Virus record (IMG/VR): IMGVR_UViG_3300030380_002303 | Location: 1 to 53,013 of that record | DNA length: 53,013 nt | Strand: one strand, 5' to 3' | Source: a virus | Part shown: positions 5,257-12,541 of the stretch, one piece after another | Layout of the letters: each line of letters opens with the position of its first letter | Numbering within the stretch: position 1 is the first letter of the stretch | Notes under the pieces: generated by a model | Told to the model about the DNA's origin: nothing | Databases searched by the model: none | What the model saw: only the letters and a program-made list of their open reading frames with translations | Translations under genes and position numbers: made by a program

Positions 5257-8192
5257 TATAAAACTTCATCTTCTACAATATCTTCTTCAGAACCTAATAA
5301 TTTTGATGTAACAACACCTGTTAAACCTGTTCCAATAATTGGTGTATATAATGAAACACCACTATCAATATATTTTTTTGCATTTGTATCTACTTTTTTA
5401 AGTGTGCCATCAATATTATAAGCACCTTCTTTTTTTAAATATATTGTTGGTGAATCTTTAATATAACCTCCATCAGTCTCAATATTCATGCCTTCTTCTA
5501 ACACTTGAATAAAATCATAATCTTCTGGTATATGTTCATCATAATCTAATGAGTCATCTTTATATTTATCTAAAAATGATTTATCTGTAAATATTGTTTC
5601 GTTTTCAATTTCAACACCTGTTTGTTTAAATAAATCATTTAATACTTTTGGTATTGTTTTATCATAATAATCTTTTAATTCAGGACTATTCCATCTTTGA
5701 GCATGTATTAATCCATTTGAAAATGAAACACCATCATATCCATTTTTAGATGCGTATGTTAATGCGTTCTTAATAGCTAATTCAGTAAATCTTTCTGTAG
5801 AACCTACAAATGGTGCTGATGGATATGATTCTGACAATGGATTTATTCTTGTATTGTAACTTACAGCTTTGGATAAATTTGTTTTTAAATTTTTTAATGT
5901 ATCAAAGACTTCTTGTTTTGCATTTGGACTATAATCAAATGTTTTTAATTCATCAGCATCAAATTTATCTGCTTTATTCAAAATACCATCTAATTCACTA
6001 TTATAATACATAGCTTTGAAAGTTTTAAATTTTTCTTGTGCTTTTTGTACAGGCTCATTACTAAATTCATGTACATCTACATCTACATTATCTAAAAAAT
6101 CTTGTTTAGAAATATCTTCTAATCTTAAAAAATTGTCTAATGCATTATTTTCAAGTTCTTTAAATCTTTGTTTTGAATAATATAATTTAAACAAATCTTC
6201 TATCTCATTTGATGAAAGAAATGCTTTTGTATTTCTTAATAAACTATTTAATTCAGAATTAAATGTAGATTTAATAACAGGGTTTTCAGTCTCTCCTCTT
6301 TGAATTTGTCTTTTGTATCTTTCTTGCAATTTTATTAATTCTTGATTATTAGTTTGTTTTTTCAAAAGTTTATCTTTTAATATATCAAAAAACACACCTG
6401 CTTTTAATGTTTCAATTTGTTCCTCTATATATTGTGGCTCTACATAATCATCTACATTTGTGTATAATTTATCTTCGTAACCAATAAGACTTTTTTCTAC
6501 ATCTGCCTGTACCTCTGGTTTATAAACATATGTATTATTTTTTAATAATTTATCTATATTAGCATCTGATACAACTTCTTTGAATTGAGCAACATTATTT
6601 TTAGAAATGCCTTGATTTACTAAATTCTGTAATTGTTTTGGCTTTAATGTTAAATATTTATATTTTGTCATTTGTTTTTTAATTAAATCTTCTAATGAAT
6701 AACCAATATTTTTTAAACCAGATTCATCTAAATATTTTGAACTAATTGGTGCATCTTTATGTCCAACAAATGATTGTCCAATGCCTGTAATCTTTGAATC
6801 TTGTGCATTTGGCATAATTGTTTGTCTTACACCTTTATATTCATCAATGTTTGTTATTTGTTTTAAATTATTAAAATCATCCAATATATCACCATAAATT
6901 ACAGAATTTTTTGTATTTATAAAATTCTTTTTTTCTGATTGTCCCATTAACAATTTACCACGACCTCTTTGTGATAAATCTGATTGTATTTCTTCAACAT
7001 ATAATATTTTATTACCATCAATATCTGTTCTATCTTTTGTTCTTAACCATGTTAAAACATTCGGTTCATAAAAATGTGTTGAATTTACATATTCAGGTTT
7101 TATTCTCATTATTTCTTTTGTTTCAGGATTCATCTGAAATTTGCCGGGTTCACCAGAATATGCTTCTACAACATTACCATCTTCTAATGCTTTTACTCTA
7201 TCTGCATCAAAGATAATTTCTTTATCACCAAATTTAACAGACCTCATTCCTGTTTCTGTTGTACTGTAAGTTGCATCTTTGGGAATAATTTTTGCTTTTG
7301 ACATTATTTCTTTTGTATCTGTTAATTTACCTAAATTTTCAGAATATTTGTCTGGCAAACTTTCCATTGATAATACAATTTCTTGATAATTATCACCACC
7401 GGGCAAAGTATAAGCCTCATGTCTTGGCGATAAATCATATCTTGATTGTTGTATTGGATTATTTTTCCTAAATTTTTCTTCTCTTAATGAATTAACAATC
7501 AAACCTGATTCATTTAATGATGGGAAAAGACTATTTTGTCCATCAGGAACAAACAATTTACCATTTTCATAGACCTCATAACCATAATCGTCACTTCCTC
7601 TTATATCATATATATCTTTGCCTTCTTGAAATCTATATTGTACCAATTCTGGTCTTATATTAAATTCACCACCCATAAATTTCACATTGTCTGGATTTAA
7701 TTCTTCAATCTCAATTGCTGATATTGTTTCTTTTAAATCATCTGTATGTGGTAATAATTTTGGTTTATCTATCAAAGATTGATATAATTCTGGTTCAGTA
7801 AAATCAGAAGCTCCTATATCACTAAAATCAATTTTATAAAATGCATAATCACCTTGACCTGCTTCTTTCATTTTCTTTTCAGATTTAACAATTTGGTCTA
7901 TTTCTGTTTTATTATCTGATAGATAATTTAATAATTCTTCTTTTGTAACTTTTGGTGTTGTTGCAAAAGCATCTTCAACACCTGTAAATAACATTTCTTC
8001 TTTAACAGATTTGCCACCAATTTTTTTCATTTGTGAAAACATTTGTTCTGGTGTGCCTTTTTTTTGTTCCATTATGTCCAAAACTTTTTCTGTAGGTGAA
8101 AAAAAGCCTTCTGGATTTAATGCACCAAAACCTTTTTCTTCTGGTTTTAATGCACGAGCACCAAATTTCAATATGTTTAATAATTTACTCAT
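5256..8192 (-). CDS. large putative polyvalent/virion-internal protein
   Basis: 978 aa, soluble. The N-terminal region contains FTGVEDAF ... VTKEELLNYLSDN (about residues 69-91), followed later by NYQEIVLSMESLP (about 268-280), HFYEPNVLTWLRTKDRTD and VEEIQSDLSQRGRGK (about 370-410). Near the C-terminus is APFVGSTERFTELAIKNAL ... NGYDGVSFSNGLIHAQRW. These motifs match modules I know from very long phage polyvalent proteins that appear to enter the cell with the DNA; enzymatic roles are mostly unproven. The gene overlaps the oxygenase gene by 4 bases and the ART-like gene by one. It may be a split form of the fused proteins seen elsewhere. Confidence 0.6.
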   Translation of the reverse strand: MSKLLNILKFGARALKPEEKGFGALNPEGFFSPTEKVLDIMEQKKGTPEQMFSQMKKIGGKSVKEEMLFTGVEDAFATTPKVTKEELLNYLSDNKTEIDQIVKSEKKMKEAGQGDYAFYKIDFSDIGASDFTEPELYQSLIDKPKLLPHTDDLKETISAIEIEELNPDNVKFMGGEFNIRPELVQYRFQEGKDIYDIRGSDDYGYEVYENGKLFVPDGQNSLFPSLNESGLIVNSLREEKFRKNNPIQQSRYDLSPRHEAYTLPGGDNYQEIVLSMESLPDKYSENLGKLTDTKEIMSKAKIIPKDATYSTTETGMRSVKFGDKEIIFDADRVKALEDGNVVEAYSGEPGKFQMNPETKEIMRIKPEYVNSTHFYEPNVLTWLRTKDRTDIDGNKILYVEEIQSDLSQRGRGKLLMGQSEKKNFINTKNSVIYGDILDDFNNLKQITNIDEYKGVRQTIMPNAQDSKITGIGQSFVGHKDAPISSKYLDESGLKNIGYSLEDLIKKQMTKYKYLTLKPKQLQNLVNQGISKNNVAQFKEVVSDANIDKLLKNNTYVYKPEVQADVEKSLIGYEDKLYTNVDDYVEPQYIEEQIETLKAGVFFDILKDKLLKKQTNNQELIKLQERYKRQIQRGETENPVIKSTFNSELNSLLRNTKAFLSSNEIEDLFKLYYSKQRFKELENNALDNFLRLEDISKQDFLDNVDVDVHEFSNEPVQKAQEKFKTFKAMYYNSELDGILNKADKFDADELKTFDYSPNAKQEVFDTLKNLKTNLSKAVSYNTRINPLSESYPSAPFVGSTERFTELAIKNALTYASKNGYDGVSFSNGLIHAQRWNSPELKDYYDKTIPKVLNDLFKQTGVEIENETIFTDKSFLDKYKDDSLDYDEHIPEDYDFIQVLEEGMNIETDGGYIKDSPTIYLKKEGAYNIDGTLKKVDTNAKKYIDSGVSLYTPIIGTGLTGVVTSKLLGSEEDIVEDEVL

Positions 8193-8848
8193 GTATCTTT
8201 TTTTGCCTGTAAACTAATATTTGCAGAAAATGACCTTCTTTCACCTTCACCAAAAAATGGATATACTGTATGAAATAAATGAGCAGGAAAAATAAATATA
8301 TCTCCTACAATTGGCATACAACATAGATTGCCCGGTGTTACAACAGAACTTGAGCCAAATATAAAATCAATATATCCTTCTGTTGCATATTTTTCTTTGA
8401 CATTTCTTGAGTTTTTATGACTTATTCCCTCTGGTACTTTTAAATATGCAACACATGAGAAAGTGCCATTTGTGTGTATATGAGTAGGATTATAATCTCC
8501 TTCAAATGACCTTACAAACCATGAACTGTGTATTAATATTTCTTGTGCTGTCTTTTCATCTGACCTTACATGATTTTCTTTCATAAATTCATCATGTAAT
8601 CCTCTTGTAAGATTACCAAGAAAACCACCAAATGCATGTAATTCTGGGTCTTTTATATTACATCTTAATTCTTCTGCAACATGACCTACTAATTCATGTG
8701 ATTCATCTAATTCTTCTCTTTTATTGTCATCTTCTAAAATTTTGTCGCATTGTTTGTTTAATGCATCAACAAATTGTTTTGGCATTTTTGCATGTAATAT
8801 ACGAGGTCCAAATGGTCTTAATATATTAACTTCAAGTTGTTCTGACAT
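8189..8848 (-). CDS. 2OG-Fe(II) oxygenase superfamily protein (TIGR02466-like)
   Basis: 219 aa. Core motifs: NPTHIHTNGTFSCVAYLKVP with H123 and H125 (first metal-ligand segment), GDIFIFPAHLFHTVYPF with H193 (distal ligand), and GERRSFSANI with R204/R205 (2-oxoglutarate carboxylate binding). The order and spacing fit the TIGR02466 family common in cyanophages and pelagiphages. The substrate is unknown: protein hydroxylation or nucleic-acid modification are both conceivable. It lies within head genes but is transcribed with them, so it acts late or is packaged. Fold assignment is good; function is open. Confidence 0.8.
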   Translation of the reverse strand: MSEQLEVNILRPFGPRILHAKMPKQFVDALNKQCDKILEDDNKREELDESHELVGHVAEELRCNIKDPELHAFGGFLGNLTRGLHDEFMKENHVRSDEKTAQEILIHSSWFVRSFEGDYNPTHIHTNGTFSCVAYLKVPEGISHKNSRNVKEKYATEGYIDFIFGSSSVVTPGNLCCMPIVGDIFIFPAHLFHTVYPFFGEGERRSFSANISLQAKKDT

Positions 8849-8861
8849 AGATATTCCTCCT

Positions 8862-9119
8862 TTACCATGCCTTACAAGACCAATATCTAGCTTTTGTTTT
8901 AGGTCCCGGATTGTCGCAATTGTGTCTTGCTCTAAAATTCTTTCTACGACCTTTTTGATTTTTCTTAATTCTCATATTAGGGTCACCAAAAGTTACTCTT
9001 TTTACTTTATCTCCATCCATCACATAGACAACTGACTTCTTTTTACCATATGATGTTTCACCTTTTGCAATTCTTCTAGGTTTATTTAATGTAACTTTTC
9101 TGCCTTTATATGTTGCCAT
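8862..9119 (-). CDS. DUF5754-like small basic protein
   Basis: 85 aa, strongly basic. The C-terminus is distinctive: RRKNFRARHNCDNPGPKTKARYWSCKAW, seen in a family I recall as DUF5754 from marine phages and large viruses. The two Cys and one His in this tail could bind metal. The N-terminal half holds a possible beta hairpin (KSVVYVMDGDKVKRVTFGD). It overlaps the preceding gene by one base. It may be a packaged nucleic-acid-binding protein; no experimental function is known to me. Confidence 0.6.
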   Translation of the reverse strand: MATYKGRKVTLNKPRRIAKGETSYGKKKSVVYVMDGDKVKRVTFGDPNMRIKKNQKGRRKNFRARHNCDNPGPKTKARYWSCKAW

Positions 9120-9574
9120 TACATACCTTCCATAAACACTTCTTCTAATACAGTTTCAATAAGATTAGTTGCTTCTGAATCACCTGCACCAAAATCTTCA
9201 TATTTATCTTGAATTGTATTCATATATTTTCTTGCATCATCATAATTATTCATTTCAATTGCTTTAGATAATTCATTCATCAATGTTTTATTAACAAATT
9301 GATAACCTTCAACTTCTTCAAATAATTGAAATGGATTTGCCTCTGATAAATCTATCATTTTCATTGCTTCATTAGTAATGTCTATTTTCTTTTGAGTTGG
9401 CAAACCACCTGTTTGAATATTTACATTTGCAGGTGGTTGAAATGGTGTATTTCTGGCATCTTCTATCTTTTTATCCATAAATTCGCCTAATGCACCTCTA
9501 TCAAGGTCTGATTCAGATAAAAATTTACCCCCTAATGAACCTAACATTTCAATTAATTTAGGTATCTTTGCCAT
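9119..9574 (-). CDS. helical late protein of unknown function
   Basis: 151 aa, acidic, mostly helical, without membrane segments. It contrasts with the run of very basic proteins encoded on either side. The N-terminus KIPKLIEMLGSLGGKFLSESDLDRGALGEFMDKKI resembles the opening of other proteins in this operon (short amphipathic helix plus Gly). One-base overlaps with both neighbours. No family recognised. Confidence 0.5.
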   Translation of the reverse strand: MAKIPKLIEMLGSLGGKFLSESDLDRGALGEFMDKKIEDARNTPFQPPANVNIQTGGLPTQKKIDITNEAMKMIDLSEANPFQLFEEVEGYQFVNKTLMNELSKAIEMNNYDDARKYMNTIQDKYEDFGAGDSEATNLIETVLEEVFMEGM

Positions 9575-9735
9575 TACTTTTTCTTTTGAGCAGGTGTATG
9601 AACTTTTTGTATTTCAAATGATGCTTTTTTAACTGCACCTTTGTGTGGTTTATAATCACCTTTCATCAATTTAAAACCTTGACCAGATTTCATCCAATGA
9701 AAACCTTTTGGTGCTTCAACTGATTTTTTTGCCAT
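9574..9735 (-). CDS. 53-aa Lys-rich protein
   Basis: 53 aa, MAKKSVEAPKGFHWMKSGQ..., about 28 percent Lys. I place the start at 9735 because a strong site (aaaggagaaaaaag) precedes that ATG; upstream in-frame ATGs lack one and lie deep in the previous gene. The sequence GFHWMKSGQGFKLMKGDYKPH suggests a small compact fold rather than a disordered tail. It overlaps the previous gene by 20 bases. Function unknown. Confidence 0.6.
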   Translation of the reverse strand: MAKKSVEAPKGFHWMKSGQGFKLMKGDYKPHKGAVKKASFEIQKVHTPAQKKK

Positions 9736-10030
9736 CTTTTTTCTCCTTTTGTTTTTTAAGAGTTTGTTTTGCTTTTTTAAATATATCAGCAACTTGATTT
9801 TTTTTCATCACTTTTGCTCTTTGTTCACCAACTGTTAATATCTGTATCTTTCTTGCATATGGTTTTTTTAATTTTCTTACCTTTGTTACTGTATTTCTTG
9901 CATCTGTTGGTGTTTTAAATTTTATAGATACAGTATCTTTTGGGTTTTCATCTGTATATAATCTTCTATCACTTCCTTTTGGTTTTTTGCCTGTTCCTTT
10001 TTTTGGGTCAGGTTTTCTTTTTGGTGCCAT
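9716..10030 (-). CDS. basic protein with a conserved RRLYTDENP-type motif
   Basis: 104 aa, very basic. The motif GSDRRLYTDENPKDTVSIKFKTPTDA (about residues 19-44) is one I have seen in short phage and marine viral proteins and as a tail on larger ones; its role is unknown to me. The C-terminal half (KKPYARKIQILTVGEQRAKVM) is helical. It overlaps neighbours on both sides by about 20 bases. Nucleic-acid binding is plausible from charge alone. Confidence 0.55.
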   Translation of the reverse strand: MAPKRKPDPKKGTGKKPKGSDRRLYTDENPKDTVSIKFKTPTDARNTVTKVRKLKKPYARKIQILTVGEQRAKVMKKNQVADIFKKAKQTLKKQKEKKDGKKIS

Positions 10031-10289
10031 TGTTTTTCTTTTTAATAATTGTTTTTACTTTTTTCAAAGGATTTGCTCGTTTTCTTTTTACAGCAGATTT
10101 TATTTGAGATTTTGTCATTTTGTTGGCTTTAGCTTGAGGTACACATTTTGGATATCCTCTCTTGCTTTTTTTTGCAGATTTTCTTCCACATTTTTCATAG
10201 CCACCACCTTTTTTAGGTGCAGATATATCTACCCATTTTTCTTTTTTAAACCAATTGTGTAATGTACCTTTACCTCTTGGTTTAGCCAT
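10008..10289 (-). CDS. DUF5872-like small basic protein
   Basis: 93 aa, about 35 percent Lys/Arg. Motif KWVDISAPKKGGGYEKCGR ... RGYPKCVPQAKANKMT (about residues 19-60) contains two Cys and fits a family I recall as DUF5872 from marine phages and eukaryotic DNA viruses. The remainder is a Lys-rich tail. Neighbouring genes are also tiny and basic. A packaged DNA-condensing or zinc-binding protein is a reasonable guess, not shown. Confidence 0.55.
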   Translation of the reverse strand: MAKPRGKGTLHNWFKKEKWVDISAPKKGGGYEKCGRKSAKKSKRGYPKCVPQAKANKMTKSQIKSAVKRKRANPLKKVKTIIKKKNNGTKKKT

Positions 10290-10291
10290 GA

Positions 10292-10477
10292 TTATGTCTT
10301 TTTAGTTCTGTAGCCACCACCAGCTTTTTTGTATTCTCTAACAAGATAGGCATTTGCATATGCTGATGGATATACATCAAATTTAGCCTTTGTCTTTGCT
10401 TTTATTCTTGCATATAACTTAGGATTTGTAGGTACAGCTTTTGATTTTTTAGACTTTGATTTTTTTGGTTTTGCCAT
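10292..10477 (-). CDS. 61-aa Lys-rich protein
   Basis: 61 aa, starting MAKPKKSKSKKSKAVPTNPK, with a folded-looking middle (YARIKAKTKAKFDVYPSAYANAYLVREYKKAGGGY). The FDVYPSAYANAYLVREYKK stretch is a recurring motif in short basic proteins of marine phages. It overlaps the preceding 48-aa gene by 29 bases in another frame. Function unknown; candidate nucleic-acid-binding virion protein. Confidence 0.55.
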   Translation of the reverse strand: MAKPKKSKSKKSKAVPTNPKLYARIKAKTKAKFDVYPSAYANAYLVREYKKAGGGYRTKKT

Positions 10478-10595
10478 TTTTCTTCTTCTTTTTATTTTTT
10501 GCTAATTTTTTAAAATCAGCGCCTGTTATTTTATTTCTTGGCTTTGCAACTCTTGCTATTGCCTTTTGTTTAGATGAATATTTGCTAAATGGCAT
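10449..10595 (-). CDS. 48-aa basic protein in the small-gene cluster
   Basis: 48 aa: MPFSKYSSKQKAIARVAKP... then NKITGADFKKL and a Lys tail. The pattern of conserved N-terminus plus ITGADF is one I associate with small genes in marine phage late operons. Its ATG overlaps the stop of the gene upstream (TAATG), indicating coupled translation. Its stop lies inside the next gene. Too short to classify, but the coupling and composition support it. Confidence 0.55.
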   Translation of the reverse strand: MPFSKYSSKQKAIARVAKPRNKITGADFKKLAKNKKKKKNGKTKKIKV

Positions 10596-10894
10596 TACAT
10601 CATCTCTGGCTTTGATGAACCTAACATATCATTCATCATTTCATGTACATTAGAACTGTCCATTTTAATAATTTTAACCTTTACATTATCATCATGTTCC
10701 ATTTCTTGCATATCTTCTGTTTCTTCCATATCTTCTGGTGGTAACATTTTACCTTGATAACATAACAATAGAAAATTAACTAATTGTTCATCGCTTAGTT
10801 CTAGGCCTTCCGCGTCCCTTGGAAACCCCATCTTTTCCATAAACAACTCTTCGTTTTTCTCCATGTTGCTTATTTCTATCATTTGCTCTGCCAT
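10595..10894 (-). CDS. acidic small late protein
   Basis: 99 aa, very Met-, Glu- and Asp-rich (LPPEDMEETEDMQEMEHDD, about residues 50-70), probably with a helical N-terminal domain. It is the acidic counterpart to the cluster of basic proteins just downstream. Its start overlaps the previous gene's end by 16 bases with ribosome site aaaggagaat. A chaperone or partner for the basic proteins is possible; no family recognised. Confidence 0.5.
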   Translation of the reverse strand: MAEQMIEISNMEKNEELFMEKMGFPRDAEGLELSDEQLVNFLLLCYQGKMLPPEDMEETEDMQEMEHDDNVKVKIIKMDSSNVHEMMNDMLGSSKPEMM

Positions 10895-11967
10895 TTGATT
10901 CTCCTTTCACTAATCCAACCAACTGAGTAACTAATTTTTTCGCCAATTGTTTTACATAATTTAATAAAAATATTATTTTTGCCATATTTTCCTCCAGAAA
11001 TTTCATATGCCATTTGGTTAGACCATTTGACAAAGATTGGATAAAAAGCATTGTAAATTGTTTTATTTGTTTCAATCTTTTTAGCAAACCATTTACCCCA
11101 TATTTCATAACCTTTATATGTATAAAAATTAATTTTTCTACCATAGATTACATCACATAGATATATTTTTCTAGGTAATAATCCTTTTTTGTATAATGCA
11201 GTACAAATAAATGTGCTTTCTGCATCTGCAGTATCGCCTTGTTGTTCTAATGTAACCGCTCTAGAAAATGCAGGGTCATAAATGTTTTTACCTTCTTTGT
11301 CAACTGCACCTTTAATATTTGATTGAGTTATTGAATCGCCTGCAAATTGGTCTGTAGATTTTAATTCATCATCATAGAAACCACCTTTGATAGCATCTTG
11401 TATATTACTGAAACCATACATTCCAATATCTTCTTCTATTTGCGCTTTATCTTCAGCACTTATACCACTTTTAAAACCAGTGCCTGATATATTTTGTGCA
11501 GTTCTACCACTACGAAATGGTTGAGTTGTGTATACTTGTTTTAATTCTGAGTCATCTTCTAATTCTTGTTTATCATACATTTTATTCATCAACGGTGCTA
11601 AATCTAATTTAGGAAAATTTTTCATGCCAAATTCTTGAACATCTGCTCTTGTATAATTTGGACCATAATTATCAACTAATTGTTGTTGCAATTGTTTTGT
11701 CGCTGAAAAATCACCTGTTGTAAATGCATCAAATGTACTTCTTGGTTTTTCACCTAATGCTTTTCTTGCAATTTGGTTTACCTGTTGTTGATTAATTATA
11801 TCTCCAATTTGACCAAATTGTCCAACAAATGGTAGTGTGCCAAAAATTGCACTTTTTGGTGTTAATGTAAAATCAATACCAAATCTTGATAAAGGTTTTA
11901 CACCTTGTCTTTGTGATAGTAGACCTTCTTTTAATACACCAAATTCATTTGTGGTAATAGGAGCCAT
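10879..11967 (-). CDS. virion-associated protein with a Cys-containing C-terminal module
   Basis: 362 aa. The N-terminal 240 residues are Gln/Asp/Gly-rich and include a hydrophobic Gly stretch (KSAIFGTLPFVGQFGQIGDI). The C-terminal ~110 residues (from FICTALYKKGLL near 252) form a distinct aromatic domain with GYEIWGKWFAKKI. A recognisably similar C-terminal module ends the protein at 36779-38164 (VICNELYRQNL ... GYHTWSINVVQKM). Two virion proteins sharing an end module suggests a common docking site. It lies next to the portal-associated genes. Precise role unknown. Confidence 0.5.
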   Translation of the reverse strand: MAPITTNEFGVLKEGLLSQRQGVKPLSRFGIDFTLTPKSAIFGTLPFVGQFGQIGDIINQQQVNQIARKALGEKPRSTFDAFTTGDFSATKQLQQQLVDNYGPNYTRADVQEFGMKNFPKLDLAPLMNKMYDKQELEDDSELKQVYTTQPFRSGRTAQNISGTGFKSGISAEDKAQIEEDIGMYGFSNIQDAIKGGFYDDELKSTDQFAGDSITQSNIKGAVDKEGKNIYDPAFSRAVTLEQQGDTADAESTFICTALYKKGLLPRKIYLCDVIYGRKINFYTYKGYEIWGKWFAKKIETNKTIYNAFYPIFVKWSNQMAYEISGGKYGKNNIFIKLCKTIGEKISYSVGWISERRIKWQSK

Positions 11968-12540
11968 TTACATATTTCTTTGTTTATTTCTTGTTCGCAT
12001 CATTTCTTTGACATCTTCAGCAGGTCTCATTGGTATTTCTCCACCCAATGCACCTAAAGCGCCTTTTGTAGCGCCTTTTGTTTCTGGTGTTACCATGCCA
12101 CCAACAGGTCTTCCCATCATGTTCATAATTGCATCTGCAGGACCGCCTGTTCCTTTCGCATTCATAGATTCGCCTTCTCTTACAACACTTCTTGGGTCTA
12201 ATTGTTTCATCAATTCAAATTGTTTTCTTCTTAATTCTTTTTCAATATCACCAGACAAAGCCTCGGTTGCTTGTTCTTCTGTAAGACCCATTGAAATCAA
12301 CATATTCATTTCATCTATTAATTCATCAGATAAAAGGCCTTTCATTCTCATTGATGGTAAATCTGCACCCATTAAAGCTCTTAAATTACCTTCTGAATCT
12401 CTTAAATTTTTAGTAACTGTTGTTTGTTCTGGATTACCCATTGGATTACCCATTCCTCTAGCTTCCATTGATGCCACTCCAACATCTGATGCTCTTGTTT
12501 CTGGTGTAGGTCTATCTCCTACTTGTGGTTCCATTGCCAT
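11968..12540 (-). CDS. portal-adjacent protein with a DPRSVVREGE motif
   Basis: 190 aa, Met- and Gly-rich with a helical middle (DELIDEMNMLISMGLTEEQATEALSG). LDPRSVVREGE occurs at about residues 115-125; the same 11 residues occur in the ejection-type protein at 33696-35087. The motif recurs in phage internal virion proteins in my recollection. It starts one base after the portal gene and is coupled to it. Likely a minor virion or assembly component. Function unproven. Confidence 0.5.
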   Translation of the reverse strand: MAMEPQVGDRPTPETRASDVGVASMEARGMGNPMGNPEQTTVTKNLRDSEGNLRALMGADLPSMRMKGLLSDELIDEMNMLISMGLTEEQATEALSGDIEKELRRKQFELMKQLDPRSVVREGESMNAKGTGGPADAIMNMMGRPVGGMVTPETKGATKGALGALGGEIPMRPAEDVKEMMRTRNKQRNM

Positions 12541-12541
12541 T

